From: Chenopodium formosanum
Taxonomy: Eukaryota; Streptophyta; Magnoliopsida; Caryophyllales; Amaranthaceae
Direction of reading: 5' to 3'
DNA: 64,000 bases
NCBI GenBank assembly: GCA_024500155.1
Contig: CM044871.1
Span: 78,662,402 to 78,726,401 of the forward strand
Position numbers and translations under genes: made by a program. Positions within the stretch are counted from its first letter, which is position 1, and the number at the start of each line of letters is the position of its first letter. This document shows, in pieces, positions 23,398-34,140 of this stretch. Below the pieces are notes generated by a model. That model worked only from the letters and a program-made list of their open reading frames with translations, ran no database searches and had not been told where the DNA came from.

Positions 23398-26238
23398 TTA
23401 ATCTATGAAAAGTTCAGTCCATACCTGGAGATATGTGTTATGACTTTCCGCGTTTGGAGAAGGAATATGTTCACAAGCCAATGTAGGGATTTTAACACCA
23501 TCAACTAATACGTCCAAAATATTTTTAATCATTGACCAATCTTCACCTCCATCTAGACATCTGCTTTTCACCAAATCACAATCTCTAACAGTCAATGTCT
23601 TTAATGATGTTGGCAACTCTGGTATCGAGTTCAAAGAATTGCATCCCTTGAATTCTAAATCAACAAGTGAAATAAGATGGTAAAGGGAAGGCAAGCTCTT
23701 TAACTTCGGGCAGTTTATGACCTTAAGCTCGTGAAGGCAAGGTATATTGGCTTCCAATCCTTCCAATTCTTGAAGCTCCACCATGTCATGCAATACCAGT
23801 GATTCAAGTGAGCGAAAACAGCCAAAACCATTTATTGGTGCTCCACAGAAACTCGGGCTCAAATTTACTAAAGAATTAAATTTTTCAAGATGAAGGGTCT
23901 TAAGATATGGAAGTTGTCCAACTGCAGGTATGTTGCAGCAAAATTGACATTGCACTAACTCGAGTTTATGAAGCTTGGTGACACTATTAGAAAGCCATTG
24001 CGGAAATGAGGGAGCATTGTAACCTACTAACTTCAATTCATTCAATTGGTTATGAGGTTGAAGGCCTGAGAGAACTGCTTCTGCATTTGAGGGTTTTTTT
24101 GTCCATATGAATTCCAGCCTTCGAATAAATGATTTATGAGATAACATGGCTTCTCTAGCCTCTGCCTCATTAGTGACATTTTGCAGATTAATTATCTTGA
24201 TTGATCCTTGGATATAATTCATACTCTTCATCTCTGAAATACGATATCCCTCCTTGCTACCTACAATGAATAAGGGAAGAGTCTGGAGGTTGACAAGGTT
24301 CCCAATATTGCGTAGCATAGCTTCCATTTTTTGTATATGACATCCATTCCAATCAACAAACGAAAGGTTAGTTAACATGCTGAAGTTCATGGGTAATTTT
24401 GGAATTTCAGGGCCAACTTTTAGCTTAAGAATTTGTAGGGTGGATAGGTTAGCAAACTTCTCAGGTAATTTTTTTATATTTGTGTCTGAAATGTCTAGAA
24501 AGCGAAGGTGCTTCAACTTATATATAGATCTTGGAAGTTCAATGATGTTGGTTTTGTTTAAGGCTAGTACTCTAAGTTTCGACACTTTCTTGAAAAAATC
24601 ATCAGGAAGATTGCTTATTTGCCCACTTTGTTGGTGATCAGGTAACAAAAGCAATGTTCTTAAGCGCCCCAGTTGCTCCCCTACTTCATCCCAACACTGT
24701 AGTTGCTTATTGCAAGACAAGGACAAATGACATGTGTACTCATACCGCTGATAAGGACTAGAAGGGCATTCAGCATCCATGCGGACAAATGTTTTAGAAC
24801 CAGGAATATGGGCAAAGTCATGAGAAAATTTATGGATTTCATACCTCATCAAACCATGGCTGTCAATAGCTTGTGGTTGAATGATAGATCTTTCCAGTAA
24901 TTCGTTGAAAATTGTCTGCCCATTATTCTCAAATCTCAAAGCATGAGGTAGAACTAGTCGTTCACCAATCCATAAATGAATCAAATCCTCCCTGCAAAAA
25001 GCATAGTCGTGGGGGAACAAGGAGAGAAAAAAAAAACACCACCTTAGTTTTGATTCAAGACCCATGAAGCTTGATTTTAAAATCGGTAGAATTTCTTTTA
25101 CAAATCCTGGCCAACTCCACAAGTCTTCATGAAGGAACCTTTGAATCTCCTCCCCAATGCCCGGCAATGACCAAACCAAGAATTGGGCAATTAATGGCAA
25201 ACCGTAACATTTACTAGCCAAGTCACTGCTCATAGAAGACCAAGATACGAAAGAGTTGCGAGAAAGCATAAACTCATGACGGATCAGGTCTTGACAATGT
25301 GTCTCTGACAAGGGCTTTAAATAATGGACAGTAGTTCGAGCCATTCTTCCAACTCTAGGACTGAGGGTGGTGATGAGAAGCTTTCTCCTAGTTGTTAGAT
25401 AAGAAGTTTGAAAGTCACGCCAAACAGTTGAGGGAACTTCTCCAAGATTGTCCAACATAATTAACCACTTATCACGGTTCAGGAGATCAAACTCATAGTT
25501 TTCGAGCTTGACCCTCTTCCTAGAATTGAGCCTCTCTTGAGAATAGACCACAACAAGCCTAGAAATCATGTCTTCCTCAGAGAAATTGTTACCAGACATG
25601 GAAGCTCGTAAAATAAGAGGGAACTTGGCTTGTACATCCTTGTGATTGAGGATGTAATCGGCAAGTGCTGTCTTTCCAATTCCTCTCATGCCTACAATAG
25701 AAACTCCATTAGAACCATATTTCTCCCACTGGATTAACTCTTTAATTATGACTTGGACGTCTGGTTCCCTCCCTATTAACTGGAGATGTTTGTTGGAGTT
25801 ACTAACAGAATTCGAAGGCGGTTGAATTTGTTGGTTTGAGTACACATGTTCCCTCAAATTATCTATTATTTCAGCCATTTTCTTCTTCAACTCATTTATT
25901 TTACGAGGCTTGGTCCAGTTTTTTGATGATATCATAATATGACATAATGAGCTGCTGGATGATAATAATGGTTTCGGCTTCCTAATCTCATGCTCAATCT
26001 CTTCAATAAGATCATCGGCTTCATGACAATAGTAAGCCAATTTGTCAGCTTCTTGTCTATGGCTAGAGTCTACTTTATGCAGCAGGTCTAGGGCTTCTTC
26101 TGTACATACTTCTAGCTTTCTCAATGCCACATCCATGTCTTTCACCTTTTGGACCTCATCACCAACGACATTAAAAACCGGATCCCATAATTTCTTGAAT
26201 ACCTCTGACGCAAAGGCAGAAAGAATTAAATCACCCAT
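23398..26238 (-). CDS. CC-NB-LRR disease-resistance protein (CNL), 946 aa, single coding exon
   Basis: Intracellular immune receptor type. Residues 1-150: Rx-type coiled coil (EVFKKLWDP, KVKDMDVALRKLE, ADDLIEEIEHEIRK; the usual EDVID motif is replaced by ADDLIEE). NB-ARC about 155-480: P-loop GMRGIGKTALAD; RNBS-A region; kinase-2 KWLIMLDNLGE, where the usual second Asp is Asn; RNBS-B KLLITTLSPRVG; GLPL as CYGLPLIAQ; RNBS-D CFFFLSLFPHDYAF; and at the MHD position IHKFSHDFAH, so MHD is not conserved. Residues 540-940 hold leucine-rich repeats (LRVLALNKTNIIELPRSIYK, LRFLDISDTNIKKLPEKFA). The start at 26238 is the first ATG of an uninterrupted frame. The upstream splice acceptor (26273/26274) and a donor near 27937 suggest a 5'UTR intron. 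Intact and presumably expressed. Confidence 0.92.
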   Translation of the reverse strand: MGDLILSAFASEVFKKLWDPVFNVVGDEVQKVKDMDVALRKLEVCTEEALDLLHKVDSSHRQEADKLAYYCHEADDLIEEIEHEIRKPKPLLSSSSSLCHIMISSKNWTKPRKINELKKKMAEIIDNLREHVYSNQQIQPPSNSVSNSNKHLQLIGREPDVQVIIKELIQWEKYGSNGVSIVGMRGIGKTALADYILNHKDVQAKFPLILRASMSGNNFSEEDMISRLVVVYSQERLNSRKRVKLENYEFDLLNRDKWLIMLDNLGEVPSTVWRDFQTSYLTTRRKLLITTLSPRVGRMARTTVHYLKPLSETHCQDLIRHEFMLSRNSFVSWSSMSSDLASKCYGLPLIAQFLVWSLPGIGEEIQRFLHEDLWSWPGFVKEILPILKSSFMGLESKLRWCFFFLSLFPHDYAFCREDLIHLWIGERLVLPHALRFENNGQTIFNELLERSIIQPQAIDSHGLMRYEIHKFSHDFAHIPGSKTFVRMDAECPSSPYQRYEYTCHLSLSCNKQLQCWDEVGEQLGRLRTLLLLPDHQQSGQISNLPDDFFKKVSKLRVLALNKTNIIELPRSIYKLKHLRFLDISDTNIKKLPEKFANLSTLQILKLKVGPEIPKLPMNFSMLTNLSFVDWNGCHIQKMEAMLRNIGNLVNLQTLPLFIVGSKEGYRISEMKSMNYIQGSIKIINLQNVTNEAEAREAMLSHKSFIRRLEFIWTKKPSNAEAVLSGLQPHNQLNELKLVGYNAPSFPQWLSNSVTKLHKLELVQCQFCCNIPAVGQLPYLKTLHLEKFNSLVNLSPSFCGAPINGFGCFRSLESLVLHDMVELQELEGLEANIPCLHELKVINCPKLKSLPSLYHLISLVDLEFKGCNSLNSIPELPTSLKTLTVRDCDLVKSRCLDGGEDWSMIKNILDVLVDGVKIPTLACEHIPSPNAESHNTYLQVWTELFID

Positions 26239-27110
26239 TATTAGATAAGATTTCCTTTTGCCTCAAAGCCTTCCTGAAAATAGCAATTAAGGAAACATTA
26301 ATATTGGTAAACAGTTTGTTGTTTGGAGTTTTGTAAAATCCTTAAAAGCTTGCATACACTACAAGGGATGTTGTAGAATGATTTATAAATCTTACCAATC
26401 ATGTAAAATCTTCAAACTATATAGAAAGATGAAAAAAAAATAATTGAACTTTCAATGAAATATCAATGATCAGAGCAATGATCGAATTTGGGTTAGGAAA
26501 GTAACCAACAACAATTAAGCGGCTTGGCCAAGAACCAATATAGAGATTAGAACAAAGAAGATTGAAGACCCTTCTCTTATAGTATCATTTATCTTCAAGT
26601 AAAGATTGGAAACAAAAAAAACATATTTGACACTGTTTACCCAGCCTAATTTGACTAATTTTTGTGATTTATAGTTACAATAAAATGGCAAATGTTGGGA
26701 AATCGGGTAAAACTGCCTTCATCTCTTAAAAGCTTGTCACAGTTGTAAAAGGACCCTCTTAAGTCTTAACCGAAAGGTTAAGCTGATGGTAAAGTTCTAG
26801 GAATATGTTTTATACTAAACCCGTGACCTTTGTAACATGTAACATGTTGGCCCTTAATACAATGTTATAGGACCATTTCAATCAAAAGCTTAAGCTAATG
26901 GTTGAGAGTCTTGAGACCAGTAATATATTTTATACTCTATCACAATACTTCTTGTACAATTCTATTTCATTTTCCAGTTTCTAATTTCTACCCACCATTT
27001 ACGCATTCAAATCAGCTACAAAAGTACAAAACAAAGTATCTATTTTTCTTGGGTAGTAAAAGAACTAAGCTAGTAGAAGCAATCTTTGAGAAATGGAGAA
27101 GTAACATTTA

Positions 27111-27140
27111 GGCCTTGTTTAGTTCACCTTATTTTTACTT

Positions 27141-27181
<41 letters not shown>

Positions 27182-27438
27182 CAGATCAGATCATCATTTT
27201 TTGTGCAGTTTTCTATCGCTAAATATCTTTAATTCGTAATTAAAAAAATTCTGAAAATCACATATTAATAAAATACACGATATTGCGAATCTAACAAGAC
27301 CCCACTTGATGTATTTTTTCCGTATAGATTATCGTATATTTAAGGTCAAAATTTGGTCAAATCTGACATTCAGATCAGAAGACCAGACCAGAGCACATCA
27401 GTTCAGATAAGCAAATATAGGGCGAACTAAACAGGGCC
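27111..27438. mobile_element. Tourist-like (PIF/Harbinger) MITE
   Basis: Ends GGCCTTGTTTAGTTC and GAACTAAACAGGGCC are inverted (14 of 15), with TTA on both sides (27108-27110, 27439-27441). 328 bp, no ORF. It includes a 34-nt A run at 27145-27178 and AGATCAGA words near the right end. Inside the putative CNL 5'UTR intron. Confidence 0.85.
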
Positions 27439-27533
27439 TTAGTTCTGATTTCCTTCCATTGGGTATGGAGTTTTTCTCTTACTTGTATATTAAATAGCAT
27501 GAATATTTTCAATTACAAAATTAATACTAGTAA

Positions 27534-27827
27534 GAGCAACTACAATGGTTGGCTAATTTATTTAATAGCTTGGCATGCCACATCAACTTCTTAAGCTACA
27601 ACAATTCAAGCTATTTGTTGCTACAATGGTTAAGCTAGTTGTAAATTAATTTATTTTCAAATTAATAATATTTTTTATCTAATAAATAATTGTCAAGCTA
27701 ATTAGCTCTACAAAACTAATTTGCTTTCCAAAGCTAATCAACAAGATTTGCAACAATGGTGTAACTACTAGCTTAAGATTTTTAATATTTGCAAGCTAGT
27801 CCCTTTTCCCAACCATTGGAGTTGCTC
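27534..27827. mobile_element. PIF/Harbinger-type MITE with GAGCAACT ends
   Basis: Inverted ends GAGCAACTACAATGGTTGG and CCAACCATTGGAGTTGCTC (18 of 19 matching), bounded by TAA at 27531-27533 and 27828-27830. 294 bp. Internal AGCTA/CAAGCTA words repeat (AAGCTAGTTG, CAAGCTAATTAGC, GCAAGCTAGTC). No ORF. Confidence 0.85.
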
Positions 27828-28314
27828 TAATAGAAACAATTTATCTACTTCTATAGCTTAGCTAATATATCCCATAAAAAGGAAAAAAATAAATTTAAAT
27901 TCAACAAATTGGGGATTTGCAGAAGTAATACATACCTAACTGAAGAGATTCACGACCTATCCGAGCTGGTGAACTGGTGAAGGGAAGGCTGATTGAGAAA
28001 TAAGAACGATTTGGGACTTCCTCGGATCTTTCTGAGTTTAGTTCTACTCACATTCTTCAACGGAGTGGAATAAATGAATGAGAATTGACTTGACTTTCTG
28101 CTGCCTCACAATTTGTTAGGTGGGAGTGGAATTTAGGATAATGGAGGTTGGCATTAGGAGTGAGAATTTATTGTTTTTATAAAAATAAGATCAATATCAT
28201 ACGGACTATGACTATTATACCATAAAAAAAAAGACTTATTTGAGATGAATGAGGAATAGCCGAAATGGTTAGAAATTCCCTCCTGATTTTTATTTTCATC
28301 TTCACAAAGTCTTA

Positions 28315-28688
28315 TATGTGGTTAGCCGCATGGTGTGGCAACTTTACAAAAATCACACACAAGACAATTAATTAAGTAATAGGGGGTTACGGTGATAAGC
28401 TAATGGGGTTACCTTAACATATATAGATTACTTAAATGAGAAGATGAGTTTACTCTCTTTAATGAATGGAATTAATCTTTCATTTTAAAAACAAAAGAAT
28501 CGGGGTTGTTCGAATGAACAAATGGGGTTACTTATTTCTAAATTACTTGATTCCACTTATAAAATGAATTTAGGTTACTTTATGAACAACATGGGGTACT
28601 CTTATAAAAAAAATAAAGTTACTCATACAAATAAATAAAGATTACTTTTATAAACCAATGTGGCCACACCATGTAGCTAGCCACATAC
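28315..28688. mobile_element. hAT-like MITE
   Basis: Inverted ends TATGTGGTTAGCCGCATGGT and, on the right, GCCACACCATGTAGCTAGCC followed by ACATAC. An imperfect 8-bp duplication flanks it (AAGTCTTA at 28307-28314; AAGACTTA at 28689-28696). 374 bp, AT-rich, with GGGGTTACT words repeated inside (28382, 28402, 28528). No ORF. Just upstream of the CNL leader exon. Confidence 0.75.
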
Positions 28689-28968
28689 AAGACTTATCCA
28701 TTTTATTTTTATTTTTACTTCAAAAGATCCTGGAATCGATTTTTTACCCTCCCCCAAATTTGTTCCACATTGATTTCCAGCTCCCATATCATTTTCCATT
28801 CTAACTAGTGTGTGGCCCAAGTGATACCCCGGGTTACTAATTTGTTCTTCTTTAAATTGTAATTATGTTCGACAATTTGTATAGTTAGCAAGTTGTTCGG
28901 ATGTTGCCTTAGCAATTAGCATGTTTTTTACTACATATGTATTTTATGTATTTACTTCATAATTCATA

Positions 28969-29208
28969 TTTTCTCCGTTTTTTTTATAGTTGCAACACAC
29001 ACTTTATCACGGTATTTAATAAAAGTGGACCTCACATGATATAATACACTTAAAATGGGGTTAAAAGGTTATTAGGAGTATAATTAAGTGGGTCATGTGC
29101 TTTAAATAAAGATAAAGTACAATATTCACCTTCCTTTTATAGTGTGTTGCAACTATTATGACATTTTCATTTTAGGGAAGTGTTGCAACTATTAAGAAAC
29201 GGATGAAG
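28969..29208. mobile_element. Stowaway-like MITE
   Basis: Ends TTCTCCGTTTTTTTTATAGTTGCAACA and, inverted, TGTTGCAACTATTAAGAAACGGATGAAG between TA dinucleotides. About 240 bp. No ORF. Confidence 0.65.
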
Positions 29209-29461
29209 TATGTATTTATTTGAAAAGAAAATAAATTATATAACCTCTAATTTACTTAATAAATTAAATAAATATATAAAATTTAATGTTATGTAAACCT
29301 TAAAATATTAATAAAAGTTGATAGAGATGGTAAATGTACCACCTTTATATGTTAGAAGTTACAGGTTCATATCTAGCCCAAACGTGACATGTTGCACATA
29401 CTTAATTTGAAGAGTGTCACGTGACATCGTTCCTTTAAATGAACGCCTTTTAATATATATA

Positions 29462-29732
29462 TTCCCTCCGTCCTCAAAAGTTCGACCCTTATGGCCAAAA
29501 CTTAGTCCCAAAATGATCATCCCGGGCTATTTGCATTAAAATACCCTCCAATTAATAACAATATTTGTGAAAAACTATATTCCTCATGTAAAATTTTAGA
29601 CATTTATACTTTATCCCTCTATTTTTTTTTACAAACTCCATATAAACTTACCTATCCAATGCACTTTTATTATTTCTTATTTAACTTTGTTAATACCAAT
29701 GAAAATTGCTCATAGGGTCGATCCGGAGGGAG
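29462..29732. mobile_element. Stowaway-like MITE
   Basis: Left end TTCCCTCCGTCCTCAAAAGT then TCGACCC; right end GGGTCGATCCGGAGGGAG; TA on both sides. About 271 bp and no ORF. The CTCCCTCCGT ends are characteristic of Stowaway (Tc1/mariner-derived) MITEs. Confidence 0.78.
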
Positions 29733-29893
29733 TAGTAAATATATCCCCATTGTCTCTTACTTTATCATTTCTCAACCCTCCAATGGTCCCCATTCCCCTC
29801 TCGCACCACTTACTTTTCAATAAAAATAACTTTATTTACCCCACTAACATCTTACTTTATTAAATATCCTAAATTCCGCACAATTCCAACTCT

Positions 29894-29895
<2 letters not shown>

Positions 29896-29956
<61 letters not shown>
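29896..29956. repeat. Homopolymer block, about 50 T followed by 11 A
   Basis: A run of about 50 T (29896-29945) passing directly into A (29946-29956). Its length is unreliable in any assembly. Confidence 0.9.
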
Positions 29957-30389
29957 TAGAGGAAATAGTACACAACTAGATTAATCCCGTGCAATACACA
30001 ATTTTAACAAAAAAAATATTATAGTGTAGAATTCGTATATACAATGAACCATTTTAATTTTTCCATTAATTCATTGGAAGGAGATTTCTTGAAAGAAATA
30101 CAGTTTTAGTATTTCAAGAAATTTCTAGACGTCTGAAAATTAGTGTTAAGGAGCTGAGGAAAAGGAATGATAGATCTTTATATAAAAAAAAGTAGTATTG
30201 TTGCTATTCAATTTATTATATTCCGATTTTCTAGATTAAAGTTGTTGAAAGAGTTTACTTAGCTTGTTTAAAAAAAAAAAATCACAAAAAATGACATCAT
30301 CAATAGTTTTAGGCGGGAAAAAATTTCATAAGAAAGCAACATGTATACAGTTTTGAGAAGAGATGATGTCAGCAATATTTGTTTTAGTA

Positions 30390-30555
30390 CTCCCTCTGTT
30401 TTTTTAATATGCATAACTTTGACCGGCACATTTGCCAAGACACTACTTTTATATAATAATATTTATTTATTTTTAAAAGGTGAAAAAATTAAGTCAACCA
30501 TGGTATATGAATAACGTAATTGTCAAAGTGAAGTATATAAAAAAAACAGAGGAAG
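30390..30555. mobile_element. Stowaway-like MITE, same family as 38808-39063
   Basis: Ends CTCCCTCTGTTTTTTTAATATGC and, inverted, TATAAAAAAAACAGAGGAAG, with TA flanks. The interior shares TTTGACCGGCACATTTG and AAAATTAAGTCAACCATGG with the copy at 38808-39063, so they are two members of one family. 166 bp; this copy is shorter. Confidence 0.8.
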
Positions 30556-30559
30556 TAAT

Positions 30560-32301
30560 AGTTAATAGATATTGACCTAGTAATATTGTGTACTACTCCC
30601 TATTTAGAATAAGATCGCAATTTGATATTGACATAATTAGTTATCATGACACATTATCTTAATATAATTTGTCCCTCATTTCGTTTTCAACCCTTGTGAC
30701 CCAATACTTTTGTAGAAAATAAAATTATGGCAAAAGAACTAGGTAAATCATAATATTAAATCAAATAGTGAAGAATTATACGGAGTAATAAAAAGGTAGC
30801 AGAATGAAAATAATTTTATTTTGAATACTCCACATACAAAGAATTACTTTTGCAGAAAAAAAATAAAAATAAAAATAAATAAACCATTAAGAGGCCCTCC
30901 TCATGAGAGGTACTCCTAATAAACAATAAAACAAATACACCCAATTGTCCATAATAGGAATCTAAGTTTGTTAACATATACATATTCATATTTAAATTCA
31001 TCATATCCGTTTATATTCATATTTTAAAAAAAATTACATCATATTGGCGAGGGTTATAATCAATTCGTAGAGGGTTAAAAAAAAATCATTTGGAATACAA
31101 ACAAATATGAAATTACAGTTTTTTATTGGAAGCAGGATGTTGCTCAGCACAAAATTTTATCGCATTTCTTTGCTCCCAAAGCATATAAACCACGGCAGCC
31201 ACCGACATCTCATAAACCTGATGAGCCCCAATGTTGGACTTGCTGATTTATTATCCGCATCTCATACATCCAATCCCAGCCCTTCTAGGCATAATTCCTA
31301 TGCATGAATCATATATACAAAGTTGGACATAAGTTTTTTCCTCTTTAATAAGAGCTTAAGTATGGCACCTGAACAGACATCACTTTTTATCAACACATCG
31401 GATCATTCAAAGCAATCCATCAGCCCTGGCCTTTTGGTGCCAGATCTGCTCCTCAATCTTGCTCCACTTCTTCAGACCACCAATAAGTTGTTTTCCCTCT
31501 ATTATAAAAGTTGTTGTACTGCCTTAAGACCAAGTCTAACAAGCTCAATTTTCCCAGACGTACGTACCTTGAAAGCATTGAGTGTTTATTGTTTTCAGGG
31601 CAGCAGGCCTTCAAAGATTTCTGCCTATACCAAATATCCCAGCAACAAATTACATTGAGAGGGCTGCTGCCAGCCAATCTGTACAACATCAGCAAAATCA
31701 TCATGCTGGTTAACATATTTAAAAAAAAAAAAAAGGGAAAGGCTGGGCAATACAAGGTGTCTATTTAAAAAAATTTCCTAATATTCCCCGTGTCCCTGGA
31801 TGTTACGCAACTGAAAACATAGAGGGAAAATGGGTGGTCAAATATGTGACTTAATTTAAGAGAAAGAGCTCGTACTGTATATATTTATAGAGGGAGTATA
31901 AGATTCCATTCACATCGAAATCTATAAAAATATCAAAACAAAAAGAAATGGACACGTTAATTAAAATATAATGGAAAAATAGTTGAATTTCGAATGAATC
32001 AAGGCATGATAAATACCGTCCCATGATATATACCTTTGCAACTTTAAAAGGGAAAGAGAGAAAGGTAATAAGAAATCACTTCTACAATAGCACAATGAGA
32101 TTGAAATTACTGAAATGGACAATTAGAAATCAAAGTTTACCTAGATATGATAGCCTGTGATGGAATTTTTCTTAACCTACATAGTAGCCATGCCATACCA
32201 AATTGACTAAAGTTCAGTATCTTCTTCCAATTTATCATCTTAATGTATACCTGCAAATAGTCCAGATCACAAGTGTAATGATTTATTCTAATACTCATGA
32301 C
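30560..32301. other. Intergenic region, no confident gene
   Basis: Open frames at 31107-31307, 31323-31658 and 31453-31755 overlap on both strands and none shows a domain I recognise. On the minus strand 31450-31700 has some Trp/Tyr/Cys-rich character (CCWDIWYRQKSLKACC), possibly a decayed retrotransposon piece, but that is not secure. The 3'UTR of the second NLR lies at about 32150-32300. Part of a Stowaway-type terminus (GAGGGAGTATA) occurs at about 31891. Confidence 0.4.
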
Positions 32302-34140
32302 TCAAATTATTGGACAGTTTAGCATAGAGAATTGACAATTCTTACCTTCTGTAGAACTATCATCATCAGTGGAATGGCCATTGCTTGATTGACTCCCATC
32401 TGATTCAATCCATACACTTATCACATGCTTTATCTTGTTAGAATCTTCCCCACCTTTTGAATAAGTCTCTCTGAGCAGAGGACAATTATCTATAACAAGA
32501 CTCTCTAGTGGGGAGGCCAACATTTCTTCTGGCAAATATTTGAGCAGTGGACACTCTGTTATTTCCATAACCTTAAGAGATTGACATCTAAGAAACAAAG
32601 AGAGTGTTGCAAGATGTGGACATCGATTTATGCTGAGTTTAACAAGGCAAGCAAAGTCCCAATTTGTTATTGATTCCACTCTATACATGCCATCAATTGA
32701 CAGATTTTCCAATAGAGGGAATGCTACACAACCTAAGCCATCACCACAAAATTGGTGATCAATTTTTTCAACAGCATTCATTTCAACTATTTCAAGATTC
32801 TTGAGCTTAGGAAGTCGGCCCAAAAGGGGGAAGTTCAAGCAATCTTCACATTTATATAAGGAAACACTAACCAAGTTTTGATACCGAGAATCTTCGATCC
32901 AATTTGAGAGTATTTCTCCTGGAAAACATACAATATTCAATTCTTCTAGACTTGAATTTGGCTTCAAACCTTCAAGAACTCTAACATGATCATCCTTATC
33001 AAGAAAAGCAATGGCATCACTCCATCTTAGTTCCAGATGCTTCAGGTGTTTTTTATCGGTCAAAGCTGCTTCTTCTACATCATGTGAACTCACATGTTCC
33101 AATCCCGAAATGCAAAATTTTCCAGACAGATTATTCATATGCTTTAACTCTTTAATATTGCAAAATTTCTTTCCATTTATGACCTCTCCATCAACAATGA
33201 ATGCTGATAAAGTTCGAAGCTCAGTAAGATACCCTATCCCTATCGGCATCGACATTAATTGGCCAAGAACATCAAAATCCAGATGTCGAATGTTGATAAA
33301 CTTATTCATTCTTTCAGGTAGCTCAAAAAGATCCATGCACCCTTTTAGCCTCAATGTTTGTAATTTTTGCAGATACACTAAAGATTGGGGCAACCTAGAG
33401 ATCCGTGTCCATGAAAGATCTAAAAAACGCAATTCCGTGACATCCTGAATAGAACTTGGCACCTCTGTTAAACAACTACCACTCAGATCCAAAGCTGTAA
33501 GAAACTTAAAAGTTGAAAAGAAATCTGATGCCAGAGTTGTTAGAAGGGAGTTGTTGAGAAATAAAAGTGTTCTCAACATGTCAATCTTCTGCAGTGATTC
33601 AAAAGTTGCTTGGTTAATGCTGCTAGACCGCACAGAAATATGCCAGAAATCAGCAAGTTGATTAGCAATAACATTATCTTCCTTTAGTCTCATTTCAAAG
33701 CCTTTAATTGCTTTAGACCTAGCAATTATACCAACTACCAATTCAAAATTCAATTTAAACAAAATAGTTTGTCTTGAATTTTTAATTCTTACTGGTAGGA
33801 TATAACATTTGTCCAAGAAAATTTTGAAAATGCGATCACCGATATCCTCTAAAGGCTCCTTCTTTAAAAACCCTGCTGCCATCCACAGTTGAATCAATTT
33901 TTCTCTTTCAAACTCATAATTATCACCAAACAGTAGAGAATAAAGCATCATTATTTCATAGCTTTCTTGGACCATGATTTTCATCTTTGATATTGCACGT
34001 AGAACCAATAACAAAACATTCCATCTGAACATGCTATCTTCTACCCTTGCATCTACAATAAAGAACAGAGTAATGTTTAACTTTTGGAATATGTTCACTT
34101 CACAATATAAGATGGAATACAATAGATAAGAGGTTGACAT
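32302..34140 (-). CDS. NLR fragment: C-terminal part of NB-ARC plus LRR, NB-ARC N-terminal half missing
   Basis: 612 codons open. Residues about 60-100 hold the RNBS-D / winged-helix part of a CNL (YSLLFGDNYEFEREKLIQLW then MAAGFLKKE). From residue 165 onward come leucine-rich repeats (LTALDLSGSCLTEVPSSIQD, LRFLDLSWTRISRLPQSL, LQTLRLKGCMDLFELPERMN). There is no P-loop, kinase-2 or GLPL upstream in this or another frame that I could find, and no coiled coil, so the gene is 5'-truncated. An acceptor-like TTATTGTAG at about 34055 lies inside the frame, so the first 29 or so residues may be intronic. A donor near 32341 (ACAGAAG|GTAAGAATTG) suggests splicing of the last residues. Same strand as the CNL at 23.4-26.2 kb, so a remnant of an NLR cluster. 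Confidence 0.8.
   Translation of the reverse strand: MSTSYLLYSILYCEVNIFQKLNITLFFIVDARVEDSMFRWNVLLLVLRAISKMKIMVQESYEIMMLYSLLFGDNYEFEREKLIQLWMAAGFLKKEPLEDIGDRIFKIFLDKCYILPVRIKNSRQTILFKLNFELVVGIIARSKAIKGFEMRLKEDNVIANQLADFWHISVRSSSINQATFESLQKIDMLRTLLFLNNSLLTTLASDFFSTFKFLTALDLSGSCLTEVPSSIQDVTELRFLDLSWTRISRLPQSLVYLQKLQTLRLKGCMDLFELPERMNKFINIRHLDFDVLGQLMSMPIGIGYLTELRTLSAFIVDGEVINGKKFCNIKELKHMNNLSGKFCISGLEHVSSHDVEEAALTDKKHLKHLELRWSDAIAFLDKDDHVRVLEGLKPNSSLEELNIVCFPGEILSNWIEDSRYQNLVSVSLYKCEDCLNFPLLGRLPKLKNLEIVEMNAVEKIDHQFCGDGLGCVAFPLLENLSIDGMYRVESITNWDFACLVKLSINRCPHLATLSLFLRCQSLKVMEITECPLLKYLPEEMLASPLESLVIDNCPLLRETYSKGGEDSNKIKHVISVWIESDGSQSSNGHSTDDDSSTEGKNCQFSMLNCPII

Larger units (their letters stand above)
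26239..28090 (-). promoter_or_regulatory. Putative 5'UTR intron and leader exon of the CNL gene
   Basis: On the minus strand an acceptor TTGCTATTTTCAG|GAAGG lies 36 bases upstream of the CNL start codon, and a strong donor CAGTTAG|GTATGTATTAC lies at about 27937. The leader exon would extend from there toward 28050-28090. Two MITEs (27111-27438 and 27534-27827) would sit inside this intron of about 1.66 kb. A cDNA is needed to confirm it. No other gene seen. Confidence 0.5.

Noticed and set aside
31107..31755. Three overlapping ORFs on both strands as genes
   Set aside because: Mutually overlapping, no recognisable domain, no splice structure; at best a decayed retrotransposon piece.
32302..34140. 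Full-length NLR
   Set aside because: No P-loop, kinase-2, GLPL or coiled-coil sequence was found upstream in any frame, so only a 5'-truncated NLR is called.
23398..34140. Head-to-head NLR pair with integrated domain
   Set aside because: Both NLRs are on the same strand and neither shows an extra integrated domain.
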